A DNA stretch of 64,000 nucleotides from Chitinophagales bacterium (GTDB taxonomy: Bacteria; Bacteroidota; Bacteroidia; Chitinophagales; Saprospiraceae), in assembly GCA_017303475.1 (NCBI GenBank), contig JAFLBO010000010.1:62001-126000 (forward strand), written 5' to 3'. The position numbers and the translations under genes were made by a program. Under the pieces are notes generated by a model, which was not told the origin of the DNA, did no database searches, and was given only the letters and a program-made list of their open reading frames with translations. This document shows positions 1-8,492 of this stretch, in pieces. Every line of letters starts with the position of its first letter. The first letter of the stretch is position 1.

Positions 1-162
1 GATGCGAACGCCTTGCACAGTGGCACGGTTCAAGTCAGGGAAGACCTGAAGTACTTCACCTTTCTTACCCTTGTCGTCGCCGGCAATCACTACCACCTGG
101 TCTCCTTTACGGATGTGGAGTTTGGGCGCAAAGCGTTTTACAGAATTTTTCTTCGTAGCCAT
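1..162 (-). CDS. rplX: 50S ribosomal protein L24, 3' part outside window
   Basis: L24 is an early-assembly protein of the large ribosomal subunit that contacts 23S rRNA. The visible 54 codons start at an ATG (cat at 160-162) and read [20 protein letters not shown] followed by a KOW-type segment ([18 protein letters not shown]), which is the L24 signature. The reading frame is open to position 1, so the C-terminal half lies outside the window. It sits 27 bp behind rplN in the standard spc operon order. Identification is firm; only the end is unseen. Confidence 0.95.
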   Translation of the reverse strand, partial: MATKKNSVKRFAPKLHIRKGDQVVVIAGDDKGKKGEVLQVFPDLNRATVQGVRI

Positions 163-189
163 TTCGAGAATGGTTGAATTGATGAGTAT

Positions 190-558
190 TTAGAGCACTT
201 CCGGAGCAAGAGATACAATACGCATGTAATCCTTGTCGCGCAGTTCACGAGCTACTGGCCCGAAAATACGGGTTCCACGTGGCTCGTCGGATGCGTTAAG
301 CAATACCACCGCATTGTCGTCGAAGCGGATGTATGATCCATCTTTACGACGCAATTCTTTGCGGGTGCGTACGATAACAGCTTTAGAAACCGTACCTTTT
401 TTGATACCGCCGCTGGAAGATGCATCCTTAACGGTAACCACAATCTTGTCGCCTACACCAGCATAGCGTTGGCGGGTATGGCCCAGCACCCGGATGCAGA
501 GCACTTCTTTCGCGCCGGAGTTATCGGCCACATTCAATCGAGACTCTTGTTGAATCAT
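190..558 (-). CDS. rplN: 50S ribosomal protein L14
   Basis: L14 is a universally conserved large-subunit protein at the subunit interface. The 122 residues match the usual full length, begin [17 protein letters not shown] and contain the family signature region [16 protein letters not shown]. The gene lies between rpsQ and rplX as in the canonical S10/spc order. Its start codon is preceded, 16 nt upstream, by a tract of 7-bp repeats (574-665), which is unusual for the inside of a ribosomal protein operon. Confidence 0.98.
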   Translation of the reverse strand: MIQQESRLNVADNSGAKEVLCIRVLGHTRQRYAGVGDKIVVTVKDASSSGGIKKGTVSKAVIVRTRKELRRKDGSYIRFDDNAVVLLNASDEPRGTRIFGPVARELRDKDYMRIVSLAPEVL

Positions 559-573
559 GACTTGTTATTCGGT

Positions 574-665
574 TGACGGTAGACGGTGGACGGTAGACGG
601 TGGACGGTGTACGGTTGTTAAAACCTTGTGCCGTGAGCCGTAGGCCGTAAGCCGTATGCCGTGGT
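574..665. repeat. Two opposed 7-bp word-repeat tracts between rpsQ and rplN
   Basis: On the plus strand ACGG recurs every 7 nt six times from 576 to 614 (units GACGGTA/GACGGTG). After a 14-nt spacer CCGT recurs every 7 nt five times from 631 to 662. The second tract is the reverse complement pattern of the first (NNNACGG units), so the two arms can pair as an imperfect hairpin. It fills nearly the whole rpsQ-rplN gap. The pattern is seen directly; its function is unknown. Confidence 0.85.
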
Positions 666-668
666 TAT

Positions 669-932
669 TTACTTCGCTCTTTCAACGACTTCGACCAAGC
701 GCCAGCGTTTCATTTTGCTAAGCGGACGGGTTTCCATGATTCGAACCACGTCGCCCGGGTTGCAAGTGTTCTCCTCATCGTGTGCGAAGAACTTCTTGGA
801 ACGCTTTACGAATTTGCCATAAAGCGGGTGCATGAGTCGGCGTTCGACTTTAACAGTGATGGTTTTATCCATTTTGGTGGATACTACTACCCCTGTTTTT
901 TGTTTGCGAAGTTTTCTTTCTACTGCTTCCAT
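669..932 (-). CDS. rpsQ: 30S ribosomal protein S17
   Basis: S17 binds 16S rRNA early in small-subunit assembly. The 87-residue protein starts [20 protein letters not shown] and has the S17 core [20 protein letters not shown] and the [14 protein letters not shown] segment. Length and position (after rpmC, before rplN) are canonical. The gap to rplN (110 bp) is larger than normal because of the repeat tracts. Confidence 0.98.
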   Translation of the reverse strand: MEAVERKLRKQKTGVVVSTKMDKTITVKVERRLMHPLYGKFVKRSKKFFAHDEENTCNPGDVVRIMETRPLSKMKRWRLVEVVERAK

Positions 933-979
933 CTATCGAGATGTGATTAGTTGAGCAATGTGTGTGGTTGAATATTGAT

Positions 980-1240
980 TCAACGGGTTCTGCGGCGACG
1001 AGCGCGAAGTTTGCTGCGCATTTCGAGTTCTTCAGCGCTCATGGCTGCGAGCTCACGGCGACGGCCTTCCGTAAGGATGCGTGCAACGTTGCGACGCAGT
1101 TCACGAATTTCCATCGGGTTGCCAATGCCTTTGGCTGCATGGTCGAACTTCAGTTGTTGATACTCCTGTTCTGCGCTGGCCAGTTCGCTGCGGAGCTGGT
1201 CGTCAGTCATATCAACGAGGTTCAATTTTTCCTTTGCCAT
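980..1240 (-). CDS. rpmC: 50S ribosomal protein L29
   Basis: L29 lies near the peptide exit tunnel. The 86-residue product begins MAKEKLNLVDMTDDQL and has the family motif GNPMEIRELRRNVARI. It is about 20 residues longer than common L29 proteins, owing to an Arg/Glu-rich C-terminal tail that ends in RARRRRTR. Gene order rplP-rpmC-rpsQ is standard, with a 27-bp gap to rplP. Confidence 0.96.
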   Translation of the reverse strand: MAKEKLNLVDMTDDQLRSELASAEQEYQQLKFDHAAKGIGNPMEIRELRRNVARILTEGRRRELAAMSAEELEMRSKLRARRRRTR

Positions 1241-1267
1241 GGTATTTAATGTGCTAATGTGGTCAAT

Positions 1268-1687
1268 TTATCCTTCGTAATCGTGTCGGGTAACCGTTTT
1301 GCAGAGAACCGGGAGCTTTTGAGCACCCAGACGCAATGAAGCGTGGGCAATCTCAGGGCTTACACCTTCAATTTCGAAGATGATACGACCTGGTTGAATT
1401 TCTGCTACGTAGTGGTCTACCGCACCTTTACCCTTACCCATACGAACCTCTGCAGGTTTTGCCGTAAGCGGTTTGTCCGGGAATACACGGATCCACACTT
1501 TACCCTCACGTTTCATGTTACGGGTGAGTGCAATACGAGCCGCTTCGATCTGACGGCTAGTCAGACGGCCGTATTCCATGGATTTGAGGGCAAAGGAACC
1601 GAAAGAAATCGAGCTTCCTTTGAAAGCAATACCGCTATTGCGGCCTTTGTGCTGTTTGCGATATTTCTGACGCTTGGGCTGTAACAT
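1268..1687 (-). CDS. rplP: 50S ribosomal protein L16
   Basis: L16 helps organise the A-site and peptidyl-transferase region of the large subunit. The 139 residues start [17 protein letters not shown] and contain the conserved [14 protein letters not shown] segment. Length and order (rpsC-rplP-rpmC) are canonical. The neighbouring rpsC ends 77 bp upstream. No oddity seen. Confidence 0.98.
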   Translation of the reverse strand: MLQPKRQKYRKQHKGRNSGIAFKGSSISFGSFALKSMEYGRLTSRQIEAARIALTRNMKREGKVWIRVFPDKPLTAKPAEVRMGKGKGAVDHYVAEIQPGRIIFEIEGVSPEIAHASLRLGAQKLPVLCKTVTRHDYEG

Positions 1688-1764
1688 CGTCTGGATGATT
1701 TAAAAAGCCTGTCAATCAATGTTTATTTCATAGGCGGCAAACCGCCATTTGGGAAGTCTGTCGC

Positions 1765-2625
1765 TTAGCGACGGCCACCGCCTCCGCGGCGATCTCCGCC
1801 TCCACGACGGTCACCACCTTCACGGCGGTCACGACGGTCACCACCTCCGCGACGGTCGCCTCCGCGGCGATCATCTCCGCCACGACGGTCATCGCGGCGT
1901 TCGTCACGGCGATCTCCACCTGTACCTTCAGCCGCTGCAAACGGTGTCAGTTCACGTTTCTGGAGTACTTCACCTTTGAAGAGCCATACTTTGATGCCGA
2001 TCTTACCGTAAACGGTTTGAGCTTCTACCAAAGCATAGTCGATATCTGCACGGAAAGTGTGCAATGGGGTACGACCCTCTTTGTATTCTTCCGTACGAGC
2101 GATCTCAGCGCCACCAACACGTCCGCTGATACGAACTTTGATGCCTTCGCCGCCGGCACGCATAGTGCCCTGGATAGCGCCTTTGATGGCACGGCGGTGG
2201 TTGATACGCGCTTCGATTTGTTTAGCGATTTGTTCGCCAACGATATTGGCATCCAGTTCAGGCTTACGGATTTCGAAGATGTTAATCTGGATATCCTTGC
2301 CTGTCAGGAGTTTCAATTCTTCCTTAATCAGGTCAACCTCTTTACCACCCTTACCGATGATGATACCGGGACGGCTGGTGTGGATGGTTACGGTAACGCG
2401 GCGCATGGTGCGCTCGATAGCAATACGGCTAATACCGTTTTGCACTGGTTTGTTGCGGTCGCGCGGATCGGCGGTTGCTGTTTTTGGACGACGAGCGCGG
2501 AGGTAGGCGCGGATTTTTTCATCCTCTACCACTTTGAGACCGTAATCTTTGTCGGCGTACCAGTTGGAGTCCCAACCACGGATGATGCCTAGACGGTTAC
2601 CGATCGGATTTGCTTTTTGACCCAT
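1765..2625 (-). CDS. rpsC: 30S ribosomal protein S3 with long Arg/Gly/Asp-rich tail
   Basis: S3 forms part of the mRNA entry channel and its helicase. The protein begins [20 protein letters not shown]; a KH domain with GKGG ([11 protein letters not shown]) lies near residues 60-110, and the S3 C-terminal domain ends near residue 232 (LQKRELTPF). It then carries about 50 extra residues built from RRGGD/DRR-type units, giving 286 aa against roughly 210-235 usual. The tail DNA is itself a degenerate tandem repeat (about 1765-1915). The tail is read in frame to a stop at 1765-1767. Confidence 0.97.
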   Translation of the reverse strand: MGQKANPIGNRLGIIRGWDSNWYADKDYGLKVVEDEKIRAYLRARRPKTATADPRDRNKPVQNGISRIAIERTMRRVTVTIHTSRPGIIIGKGGKEVDLIKEELKLLTGKDIQINIFEIRKPELDANIVGEQIAKQIEARINHRRAIKGAIQGTMRAGGEGIKVRISGRVGGAEIARTEEYKEGRTPLHTFRADIDYALVEAQTVYGKIGIKVWLFKGEVLQKRELTPFAAAEGTGGDRRDERRDDRRGGDDRRGGDRRGGGDRRDRREGGDRRGGGDRRGGGGRR

Positions 2626-2670
2626 TATCTTGACTGATGAGAGATGGACAAATGAATGATTTTCAAGCGT

Positions 2671-3036
2671 TTAAGCTTCTCCTTCGAGCGCTACGCGGTT
2701 TTCAACTACGATGGTTACGTGGTTGCGGCGCTTACGGACGCGGTATGCGCGACCTTGTGGCGCCGGGAGGAAGCGATAGATGATGGAACCTGGATCCACG
2801 AATGCGGTTTTGATCACCAGATCAAACTCATCGGCTCCACCCACCTGATCGGATTTCTGCTCCCAGTTGCTAACGGCAGACAGCACCAATTTTTCGAGCC
2901 AAACGGCTGCTTCTTTGTTGGTGTAGCGCAGAATGCCAAGGGCATCCACCACTTTTTTGCCGCGAATATTGTCCACTACCAAACGCATTTTGCGTGGTGA
3001 CATCGGGACGTTTCTCAGTTTTGCTACTGCTTCCAT
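2671..3036 (-). CDS. rplV: 50S ribosomal protein L22
   Basis: L22 lines the peptide exit tunnel. The 121-residue protein starts MEAVAKLRNVPMSPRKMRLV, has the conserved VVDNIRGKKV segment and ends in the usual extended-hairpin region (YRVRKRRNHVTIVVENR). Order rpsS-rplV-rpsC is standard. Its start codon has a short 7-bp word repeat 11-39 nt upstream (3047-3075). Confidence 0.98.
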   Translation of the reverse strand: MEAVAKLRNVPMSPRKMRLVVDNIRGKKVVDALGILRYTNKEAAVWLEKLVLSAVSNWEQKSDQVGGADEFDLVIKTAFVDPGSIIYRFLPAPQGRAYRVRKRRNHVTIVVENRVALEGEA

Positions 3037-3046
3037 TGTTAGAGAC

Positions 3047-3101
3047 GTTGGACTGTTGGACGATGGACATTGGACAGTGAATGTTTGAAAACTAATGTCC
3101 A
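3047..3101. repeat. Short 7-bp NNTGGAC word repeat upstream of rplV
   Basis: Units GTTGGAC, GTTGGAC, GATGGAC and ATTGGAC follow one another at 3047-3075, with one extra T. A single inverted copy, ATGTCCA, lies at 3095-3101. The word TTGGACATTGGAC is close to that of the 11.7-12.0 kb element. The tract fills part of the rpsS-rplV gap. Pattern seen directly; role unknown. Confidence 0.7.
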
Positions 3102-3125
3102 GAATCCTTTATCTAAAGTCAAAGT

Positions 3126-3392
3126 TTATTTTCTGTTGCCTCCGTGACCACGGAAGTTACGAGTTGGTGAAAATTCTCCGAGTTTATGGCCTACCATGTT
3201 TTCGGTAACGAACACAGGAACGAAGGTTTTACCGTTGTGCACTGCGATGGTTTCGCCCACCATATCAGGGATGATCATAGAAGAGCGGCTCCAGGTTTTG
3301 ATCACCTGTTTGCGATTGCTCTGCTTTGCTTTTTCGACCTTAGCCAACAGCGAGTGGTGGACGTATGGGCCTTTTTTAAGTGAACGCGGCAT
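3126..3392 (-). CDS. rpsS: 30S ribosomal protein S19
   Basis: S19 sits in the head of the small subunit with S13. The 88 residues begin [16 protein letters not shown] and include the family signature around [20 protein letters not shown]. Length and order (rplB-rpsS-rplV) are canonical. No oddity seen. Confidence 0.98.
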   Translation of the reverse strand: MPRSLKKGPYVHHSLLAKVEKAKQSNRKQVIKTWSRSSMIIPDMVGETIAVHNGKTFVPVFVTENMVGHKLGEFSPTRNFRGHGGNRK

Positions 3393-3447
3393 ACAATTAT
3401 GTTTGATGCGTTGAGTTGTTATGGTTGAGAATCAGCCGGTGGGATGA

Positions 3448-4272
3448 TTATTTCGTCTTGCGGCTGATAATGAGCGCGTTAGAAGCTTTAGTCTTGCTAC
3501 GCGTTTTAGCGCCTTTAGACTTGAAGCCTTTGCGGGTACGTGGGTGACCACCAGAAGCGCGGCCTTCACCACCACCCATCGGGTGGTCAACCGGGTTCAT
3601 CACAACCGGACGAACACGTGGGCGCCAGCCTTTCCAGCGATTACGACCTGCTTTACCCATGATCTCAAGGTTATGGTCGGCGTTACCCACAGTACCGATG
3701 GTTGCACGGCAAGTGAGCAGGATACGACGAACCTCACCAGAAGGCATGCGCAATACTGCGTGACGGTCTTCACGGCCCATCATGACTGCGCTTACACCTG
3801 CGCTGCGCACCAGTTTGCCGCCCTGACCGGGTTGCAACTCGATGTTGTGCAGGATAGCACCCAGTGGAACTTCAGCCAGGTAGAGGCAGTTTCCGTTTTC
3901 CGGAGCAACTCCGGAGCCGGATTCTACTTTCTGACCAACTTCCAGTCCTTTCGGAGCCAGGATGTAGGCTTTTTCACCGTCGTTATAGGTAACGAGTGCG
4001 ATGTAGGCACTGCGGTATGGATCGTACTGAATAGACTCAACCGTTGCCTGGCCTTGTTTGTCGCGTTTGAAATCAATGAAACGGTAGCGACGTTTGTGAC
4101 CACCGCCGCGTTGACGCATGGTACGACGACCATCCGAATTGCGACCACCCGTTGTGCCGAACGTTGTCAGCAAGGACTTTTCGGGTTTAGCGCCCTTTGT
4201 CAATTCATCTCTTGAAACCGCTACGCGGAAGCGTTGGCCAGGCGTTAGCGGATTGAATTTCTTAACTGCCAT
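3448..4272 (-). CDS. rplB: 50S ribosomal protein L2
   Basis: L2 is required for subunit association and peptidyl-transferase activity. The 274-residue product has the typical start [14 protein letters not shown], the RNA-binding core, and the diagnostic C-terminal segment [14 protein letters not shown] followed by the basic tail. Length is normal. It lies between rplW and rpsS in the standard order. Confidence 0.98.
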   Translation of the reverse strand: MAVKKFNPLTPGQRFRVAVSRDELTKGAKPEKSLLTTFGTTGGRNSDGRRTMRQRGGGHKRRYRFIDFKRDKQGQATVESIQYDPYRSAYIALVTYNDGEKAYILAPKGLEVGQKVESGSGVAPENGNCLYLAEVPLGAILHNIELQPGQGGKLVRSAGVSAVMMGREDRHAVLRMPSGEVRRILLTCRATIGTVGNADHNLEIMGKAGRNRWKGWRPRVRPVVMNPVDHPMGGGEGRASGGHPRTRKGFKSKGAKTRSKTKASNALIISRKTK

Positions 4273-4331
4273 TTTCTATGTCAGTGATGATATGGAGTGA
4301 ATGGGATCAGATCCCGTTGCTCGTTTTACAA

Positions 4332-4634
4332 TTATTGTTCTTCGCCACCGAAGAAGTCGATGCGTTCGCCTGGCGCCAGGGTTACATAAGCTTTTTTGTA
4401 GGAGCTTTTGGAACCGCGGACGATGGCTGTTTTGCTGCTGCGTGCTTTAGGTTTACCTGGCATTACTGCTGTGTTTACCCCTTTCACGCTTACGTTGAAC
4501 ATTTTTTCAACCGCAGCGCCGATCTCCAGTTTATTGGCGTCCTTGTTTACCACGAAAGCATACGTATCGCGCTTGTCGGCGAGTTTGGTAGATTTTTCCG
4601 TGATAACGGGCTTGATCAAGATTTGCTTAGCCAT
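4332..4634 (-). CDS. rplW: 50S ribosomal protein L23
   Basis: L23 lies at the tunnel exit, where trigger factor and SRP dock. The 100 residues begin MAKQILIKPVITEKSTKLAD, the L23 N-terminal signature, and include the VKGVNTAVMPGK segment. Order rplD-rplW-rplB is canonical. No oddity seen. Confidence 0.97.
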   Translation of the reverse strand: MAKQILIKPVITEKSTKLADKRDTYAFVVNKDANKLEIGAAVEKMFNVSVKGVNTAVMPGKPKARSSKTAIVRGSKSSYKKAYVTLAPGERIDFFGGEEQ

Positions 4635-4699
4635 TTTTTGTACAATTGACTGTTGGCGGTTGGCTTTGATTGGACATCAGAGCCAAGGTTCAACGTATT

Positions 4700-5326
4700 T
4701 TATTCGCAGTTTTCTTTGATCTTTTCGATGGCGCTTTCTGCAATCACCAGGGCGCCTGCGTTGAGGATCTGATACGTGCTCAGGTCGCTCGCCGGTGCAA
4801 TGGCTGCACGGTCGATATTGCGACAGGATTTGTACAGGATCTGATCGTATGCTGGAAGAACAGTGAGCGGCTTTTTGCCGTCTACGTTCAGGCTACGCAG
4901 GATATTAGCGAATGCGGAAGTTTTAGGCGCTTCGAAAGAGAAGTCTTCCACAACGAAGATGTTGCCTTCAGCGGCTTTAGCGGAGAGTGCGCTACGACGG
5001 GCGAGGCGCTTTACTTTCGCATTTACATCTATATCGTAGTTGCGTGGGCGAGGACCGAATACACGGCCGCCACCACGGTAGAGAGGGTTGTTGATATCCC
5101 CTTTACGCGAACCGCCCGTGCCTTTTTGTTTGTGCAGTTTGCGGGTAGAGCCGCTCATCTCGCTGCGCTCTTTAGATTTATGAGTACCCTGGCGTTGGGC
5201 TGCGAGATAGCGCTTCACATCGAGCCATACGCTGTGTTGGTGAGGCTCAATTCCGAAGATCTCTGCTGGCAGTTCAACTTTGCGGCCAGTGTCTTCGCCT
5301 TTAATGTTATAGACCGAAACTTTCAT
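4700..5326 (-). CDS. rplD: 50S ribosomal protein L4
   Basis: L4 is a core large-subunit protein with an extended loop into the exit tunnel; in some bacteria it also represses its own operon. The 208 residues carry the conserved loop KLHKQKGTGGSRKGD and GGGRVFGPRPRNY. Start MKVSVYNIKGED and length fit the family. It follows rplC with a 26-bp gap. Confidence 0.98.
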   Translation of the reverse strand: MKVSVYNIKGEDTGRKVELPAEIFGIEPHQHSVWLDVKRYLAAQRQGTHKSKERSEMSGSTRKLHKQKGTGGSRKGDINNPLYRGGGRVFGPRPRNYDIDVNAKVKRLARRSALSAKAAEGNIFVVEDFSFEAPKTSAFANILRSLNVDGKKPLTVLPAYDQILYKSCRNIDRAAIAPASDLSTYQILNAGALVIAESAIEKIKENCE

Positions 5327-5352
5327 TTCCTCAGGAAATTAAAGGTCAAGAG

Positions 5353-5976
5353 TTATTTTTCAATGACAACATATGATCCCTTGTGACCAGGAACAGCACC
5401 CTTTACCAGGATGAGGTTTTGATCAGGGAAAATTTTCACCACTTTCATACGGCGTACTTTGACGCGATCCATTCCCATGTGACCGCCCATGCGCATGCCT
5501 TTCATTACTTTAGCGCCGGTGGAGGAGTTACCCAGAGAACCCGGAGCGCGCAGACGGTTGTGCTGACCGTGCGTTTGTTGCATGACACCGCCGAAGCCGT
5601 GACGTTTAACTACGCCCTGGAAGCCTTTACCTTTGGAAGTACCTACCACGCTTACTTTGTCGCCTTCAGCGAATACATCGGTAACAGTCACCTCTTCGCC
5701 GAGGTTTTTTGCTACGTTCATGTCGCGGAACTCGAGCACTTTGTGGAGCGGATCTTCCAAGCCTGCAGCTTTGAAGTGGCCCATGAGGGCTTTAGGAGTG
5801 TTTTTAGCTTTACGATCGCCGTAAGCCAACTGGAGGGCTTTGTAGCCGTCCTTGTCTTCGGTGCGCACCTGAGTTACGGTGCAAGGGCCAGCCTCGATAA
5901 TGGTAACGGCGATGTTTTTACCGTCGGTATCGTAGATGCTGGTCATTCCCAGTTTTTTGCCAATCAGACCGTTCAC
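5353..5976 (-). CDS. rplC: 50S ribosomal protein L3
   Basis: L3 is an early-assembly protein reaching the peptidyl-transferase centre. A GTG at 5974-5976 was chosen as start because it begins (V/M)[15 protein letters not shown], the family's usual N-terminus, and gives 207 aa, the usual length. An in-frame ATG at 6045 would add 23 unrelated residues. The signature region [12 protein letters not shown] and the glycine-rich [15 protein letters not shown] are present. The 182-bp gap to rpsJ is unusually wide for this operon. Confidence 0.95.
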   Translation of the reverse strand: MNGLIGKKLGMTSIYDTDGKNIAVTIIEAGPCTVTQVRTEDKDGYKALQLAYGDRKAKNTPKALMGHFKAAGLEDPLHKVLEFRDMNVAKNLGEEVTVTDVFAEGDKVSVVGTSKGKGFQGVVKRHGFGGVMQQTHGQHNRLRAPGSLGNSSTGAKVMKGMRMGGHMGMDRVKVRRMKVVKIFPDQNLILVKGAVPGHKGSYVVIEK

Positions 5977-6158
5977 GTTCGTCAGAATTTTATGTGTTGA
6001 ACGACTTATGTTTCGTTGGCGTGGAGTCCGGACGTGTAGATACACGAAAAGCGATTTTCCGTTTAGCGGAACCGCTTACGGAAGTGGCAGTTATTCGGAA
6101 AAACCGGAACACTTTGACCACTACCGGAAACCACAAACAATTAGAATCAAATAATGCG

Positions 6159-6467
6159 TTAGGTGAGCTTGACTTGAATGTCAACACCGCTCGGCAGTTC
6201 CAACTTGGAGAGAGCGTCCACCGTCTTTTGAGTCGGTGTGTAGATTTCAATCAAGCGCTTGTGGGTGCGCAACTGGAACTGCTCACGAGCTTTCTTGTTC
6301 ACGTGCGGAGAGCGCAATACGGTGAACACTTCTTTCTCGGTGGGCAGCGGAATCGGGCCAGTTACAACGGCTCCACTCGCACGCACAGTCTTTACAATCT
6401 TCTCAGTAGACTTGTCTACCAAGTTGTAGTCGTAAGACCGGAGTTTGATGCGAATTTTCTGATTCAT
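6159..6467 (-). CDS. rpsJ: 30S ribosomal protein S10, first gene of the operon
   Basis: S10 is a small-subunit head protein that also binds NusB in antitermination. The 102 residues begin [20 protein letters not shown] and include the conserved [20 protein letters not shown]. It is the first gene of the minus-strand operon, preceded by a well-formed promoter at 6559-6591. No fusA or tuf gene lies upstream in this window. Confidence 0.98.
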   Translation of the reverse strand: MNQKIRIKLRSYDYNLVDKSTEKIVKTVRASGAVVTGPIPLPTEKEVFTVLRSPHVNKKAREQFQLRTHKRLIEIYTPTQKTVDALSKLELPSGVDIQVKLT

Positions 6468-6558
6468 TACCTCTTTTGTACTTTAAAATTTCAAATTCGA
6501 GCTTTTCGCGGGCCTTAAACAAAACTTAATTTTGAACACCTCTTACCGAAAGCGGACG

Positions 6559-6591
6559 CAAAGGTAGAAACAGTTGAAGTAATTTTCCAAA
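6559..6591 (-). promoter_or_regulatory. Promoter of the S10 operon (Bacteroidota type)
   Basis: Read on the minus strand, TACCTTTG (6559-6566) matches the Bacteroidota -7 box TAnnTTTG and TTTG (6588-6591) matches the -33 box, 21 nt apart. The -7 box lies 92 nt upstream of the rpsJ start, leaving an A/T-rich leader. The motifs are seen; activity is inferred from the consensus. Confidence 0.75.
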
Positions 6592-6732
6592 TAGGTTTTA
6601 AAAAAAATGGAAAAAAGTTTGTTTCGAGGGTTTTGGCGTGGAATTATGGCTTTTTTGGTGGTGTTTGAGGGCTTTATTTACCATTGCTAACTACGTACAA
6701 CACCTATATATATGGTGTAACCTGTCCAAAAG

Positions 6733-6770
6733 TACAGGAGGCTGCACCATGTAACGGGCAGCCTCCTGTA
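6733..6770 (-). terminator. Hairpin behind the T9SS fragment
   Basis: Thirteen-base arms TACAGGAGGCTGC (6733-6745) and their reverse complement (6758-6770) flank a 12-nt loop, just after the stop of the minus-strand fragment at 6791. No clear T-run follows, so termination is only likely. A second palindrome, ACACC-TATATATA-GGTGT, lies at about 6699-6716. Confidence 0.6.
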
Positions 6771-6790
6771 GCAAGATGGGGAAATTAGCG

Positions 6791-7306
6791 TCAAGGTTTA
6801 GTTACCCTGGTTGTTCTGAAACCCTTGTCATCCCGGAATACCAAAGTATATACACCGGCTTTTAATATGCCAAGATCCAGCTGCGCCTGTGTGCCATTGG
6901 GATCCACCTCTGTAGCAAACACGCATTTGCCCAGTTGGTCGTACACAGATGCAAAGCCTGAACCCACGCCCCGGATGGTGAGTATACCTGAGCTTGTACT
7001 CAAGGGATTCGGCCAGACCAGCAGCGGCTCCTGGTAAGGCTGCAGAGCTCCTACTGATCCAAGGTTGCGGGTCCAGATACCATTATTTACACCAGAAACG
7101 TAAAGCGGGTTCCCATCAATCAGCATATCGTTGTACATCTTCGTGGGAATGTCGTTTGAAAACAAACTGAAGGTGGCGCCATAATCCGAGCTTTTATAGA
7201 TGCCATGGTAATCAACACCCACATTCACTTCGGCGCCTGTAGCAGCAAAAGCAGTTGAAAAGTAGGTTTGTGCATCAGAGATAATGTTGGTGTAAATATA
7301 ATTATC
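6791..7306 (-). pseudogene. C-terminal fragment of a T9SS-secreted BNR/sortilin-like protein
   Basis: The minus-strand frame is open from an in-frame stop at 7334-7336 down to 6791. Coding-like sequence begins near 7306 (DNYIYTNIISDAQTYFSTAF). It contains a BNR/sortilin-type unit (GIYKSSDYGATFS) followed by a T9SS type-A sorting domain (VWPNPLSTSSGILTIRG ... LKAGVYTLVF). There is no signal peptide or plausible ATG; only a GTG (7226-7228) could start the last 145 residues. It is best read as the stump of a larger cargo gene lost by deletion or rearrangement. A small palindrome (GTCCGGCGAAGCCGGAT) marks the 5' edge at about 7304-7320. Confidence 0.75.
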
Positions 7307-7336
7307 CGGCTTCGCCGGACGTGCTGAGCTTACTTA

Positions 7337-7817
7337 CCTACATTAATAAGGGGAGATGCAACTATAAATCTGGACAACTAAGGTATCAAAATTTATTTTG
7401 GCAGAAAATGGAATCGATATTTTGGCCAGAATTAGTCATTTGTGTCATATTCTACTGAGGAACACTTCTTGCTTAATGGGTCCTCACCCGGGCGAATTCT
7501 GAAATTCCGTTTCATTTAACAAGTTAAACAGCTATTTTTACCTTTTTTATTTGGCGATAAACAACCCAAAAGGAAACCAGGGTATCAATCTTATAGAAAA
7601 ATTAAAAAATTGGCACTTTTGGAAAATAATTATTGGTTTAAACGATTAAAAGTGGCTTAAAAGCCCTAAATTCAAATGCCGCTATCTGACAAAAACGGTT
7701 TATTAACAAAATTTACAGAGGTTTGACCTTGATTTTCTTGCACATCATTTTGCTTCGCCCTATCTTTGCCCAACTTTTTGAGCCAAAATAATATTTCACA
7801 ACCCAAACTACGCGAGT
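7337..7817. other. Noncoding, A/T-rich stretch upstream of the Lrp gene
   Basis: About 480 bp with frequent stops in all frames and no conserved protein signal. It is clearly richer in A/T than the flanking genes. It holds the Lrp promoter at its right end (7738-7768). No further repeats, RNA gene or operator could be recognised. Confidence 0.6.
7738..7768 (+). promoter_or_regulatory. Promoter of the Lrp/AsnC gene
   Basis: TTG (7738-7740), a 20-nt spacer and TATCTTTG (7761-7768) match the Bacteroidota -33/-7 consensus TTG-N19-TAnnTTTG. The start codon follows 49 nt downstream. Activity is inferred from the consensus only. Confidence 0.7.
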
Positions 7818-8297
7818 ATGTCTGAGAAATTGGATAAAATTGATTTGAAGATCCTGAAAATCCTGCAAGAGAACAGCAAGATCACGAACCTTGACCTTTC
7901 GAAAAAGATAGGCCTCTCCCCTGCCCCAACCCTTGAGCGCGTAAAAAAACTCGAGCAAAGCGATATCATCCAGAGCTACCATGCCCACGTTAACCCAACT
8001 CAAATGGGACTTAACGTAAAAACATTCGTGCTGGTATCCCTGGCCTGGAAAAGAGAAAATGCCCTCAACAGCTTCCTGGAAAAGATTTCTCAGATCGACG
8101 AAGTAACGGAGTGCTACATCATTACCGGTGAAGCAGACTTTTTGATGAAAATCATCTGCCGCGACATCCCAACCTACGAGCAACTGCTGTTTAAAACCAT
8201 CAGCCAGATTGAAGAAATTGAGCGCCTCAAAACGCTTATGACGCTTTCCACCGTGAAAGACGCCAAAATTCTGCCGTACAACTACGACGAGAAATAA
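7818..8297 (+). CDS. Lrp/AsnC family transcriptional regulator
   Basis: A 159-residue protein of normal family length. Residues 5-60 form the winged helix-turn-helix (LDKIDLKILKILQENSKITN, then KKIGLSPAPTLERVKKLE). Residues 70-145 are the ligand-binding RAM/AsnC domain (VTECYIITGEADFLMKIICRD). Family members bind amino acids and regulate amino-acid or central metabolism genes as octamers. It is transcribed alone: its own promoter lies upstream and a hairpin terminator follows. The regulated genes cannot be deduced here. Confidence 0.93.
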   Translation: MSEKLDKIDLKILKILQENSKITNLDLSKKIGLSPAPTLERVKKLEQSDIIQSYHAHVNPTQMGLNVKTFVLVSLAWKRENALNSFLEKISQIDEVTECYIITGEADFLMKIICRDIPTYEQLLFKTISQIEEIERLKTLMTLSTVKDAKILPYNYDEK

Positions 8298-8322
8298 ATC
8301 AAAGGCTCTAACCAAAGTATAC

Positions 8323-8356
8323 AAGCCCTTCCGGAACTCAGGTTTCGGGAGGGCTT
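8323..8356 (+). terminator. Terminator of the Lrp gene
   Basis: Imperfect hairpin with arms AAGCCCTTCCGGAA (8323-8336) and TTTCGGGAGGGCTT (8343-8356), followed by TGTCTTTTC. It lies 25 bp after the stop codon. Confidence 0.8.
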
Positions 8357-8492
8357 TGTCTTTTCAGGCCTACAGGAGCGTTTTTGCTGCTGCACAGGAA
8401 TGAAATTTCAAAAAAACTTTTTATGTGTTTAATAAATTATTGTTTTTTGTTTTAGACATTTGTCAGAATAAAACAATACAAAACGATTACAC

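Noticed and set aside
1728..1979. Open frames on both strands over the rpsC tail
   Set aside because: They are low-complexity shadows of the Arg/Gly/Asp repeat with no independent signal.
5977..6045. ATG at 6045 as the L3 start
   Set aside because: It would add 23 residues unlike any L3. GTG at 5976 gives the standard N-terminus and length.
6791..7228. Intact 145-residue gene starting at GTG 7226-7228
   Set aside because: Coding-like sequence continues upstream of that GTG to about 7306, and no signal peptide precedes the T9SS domain, so a gene fragment fits better.
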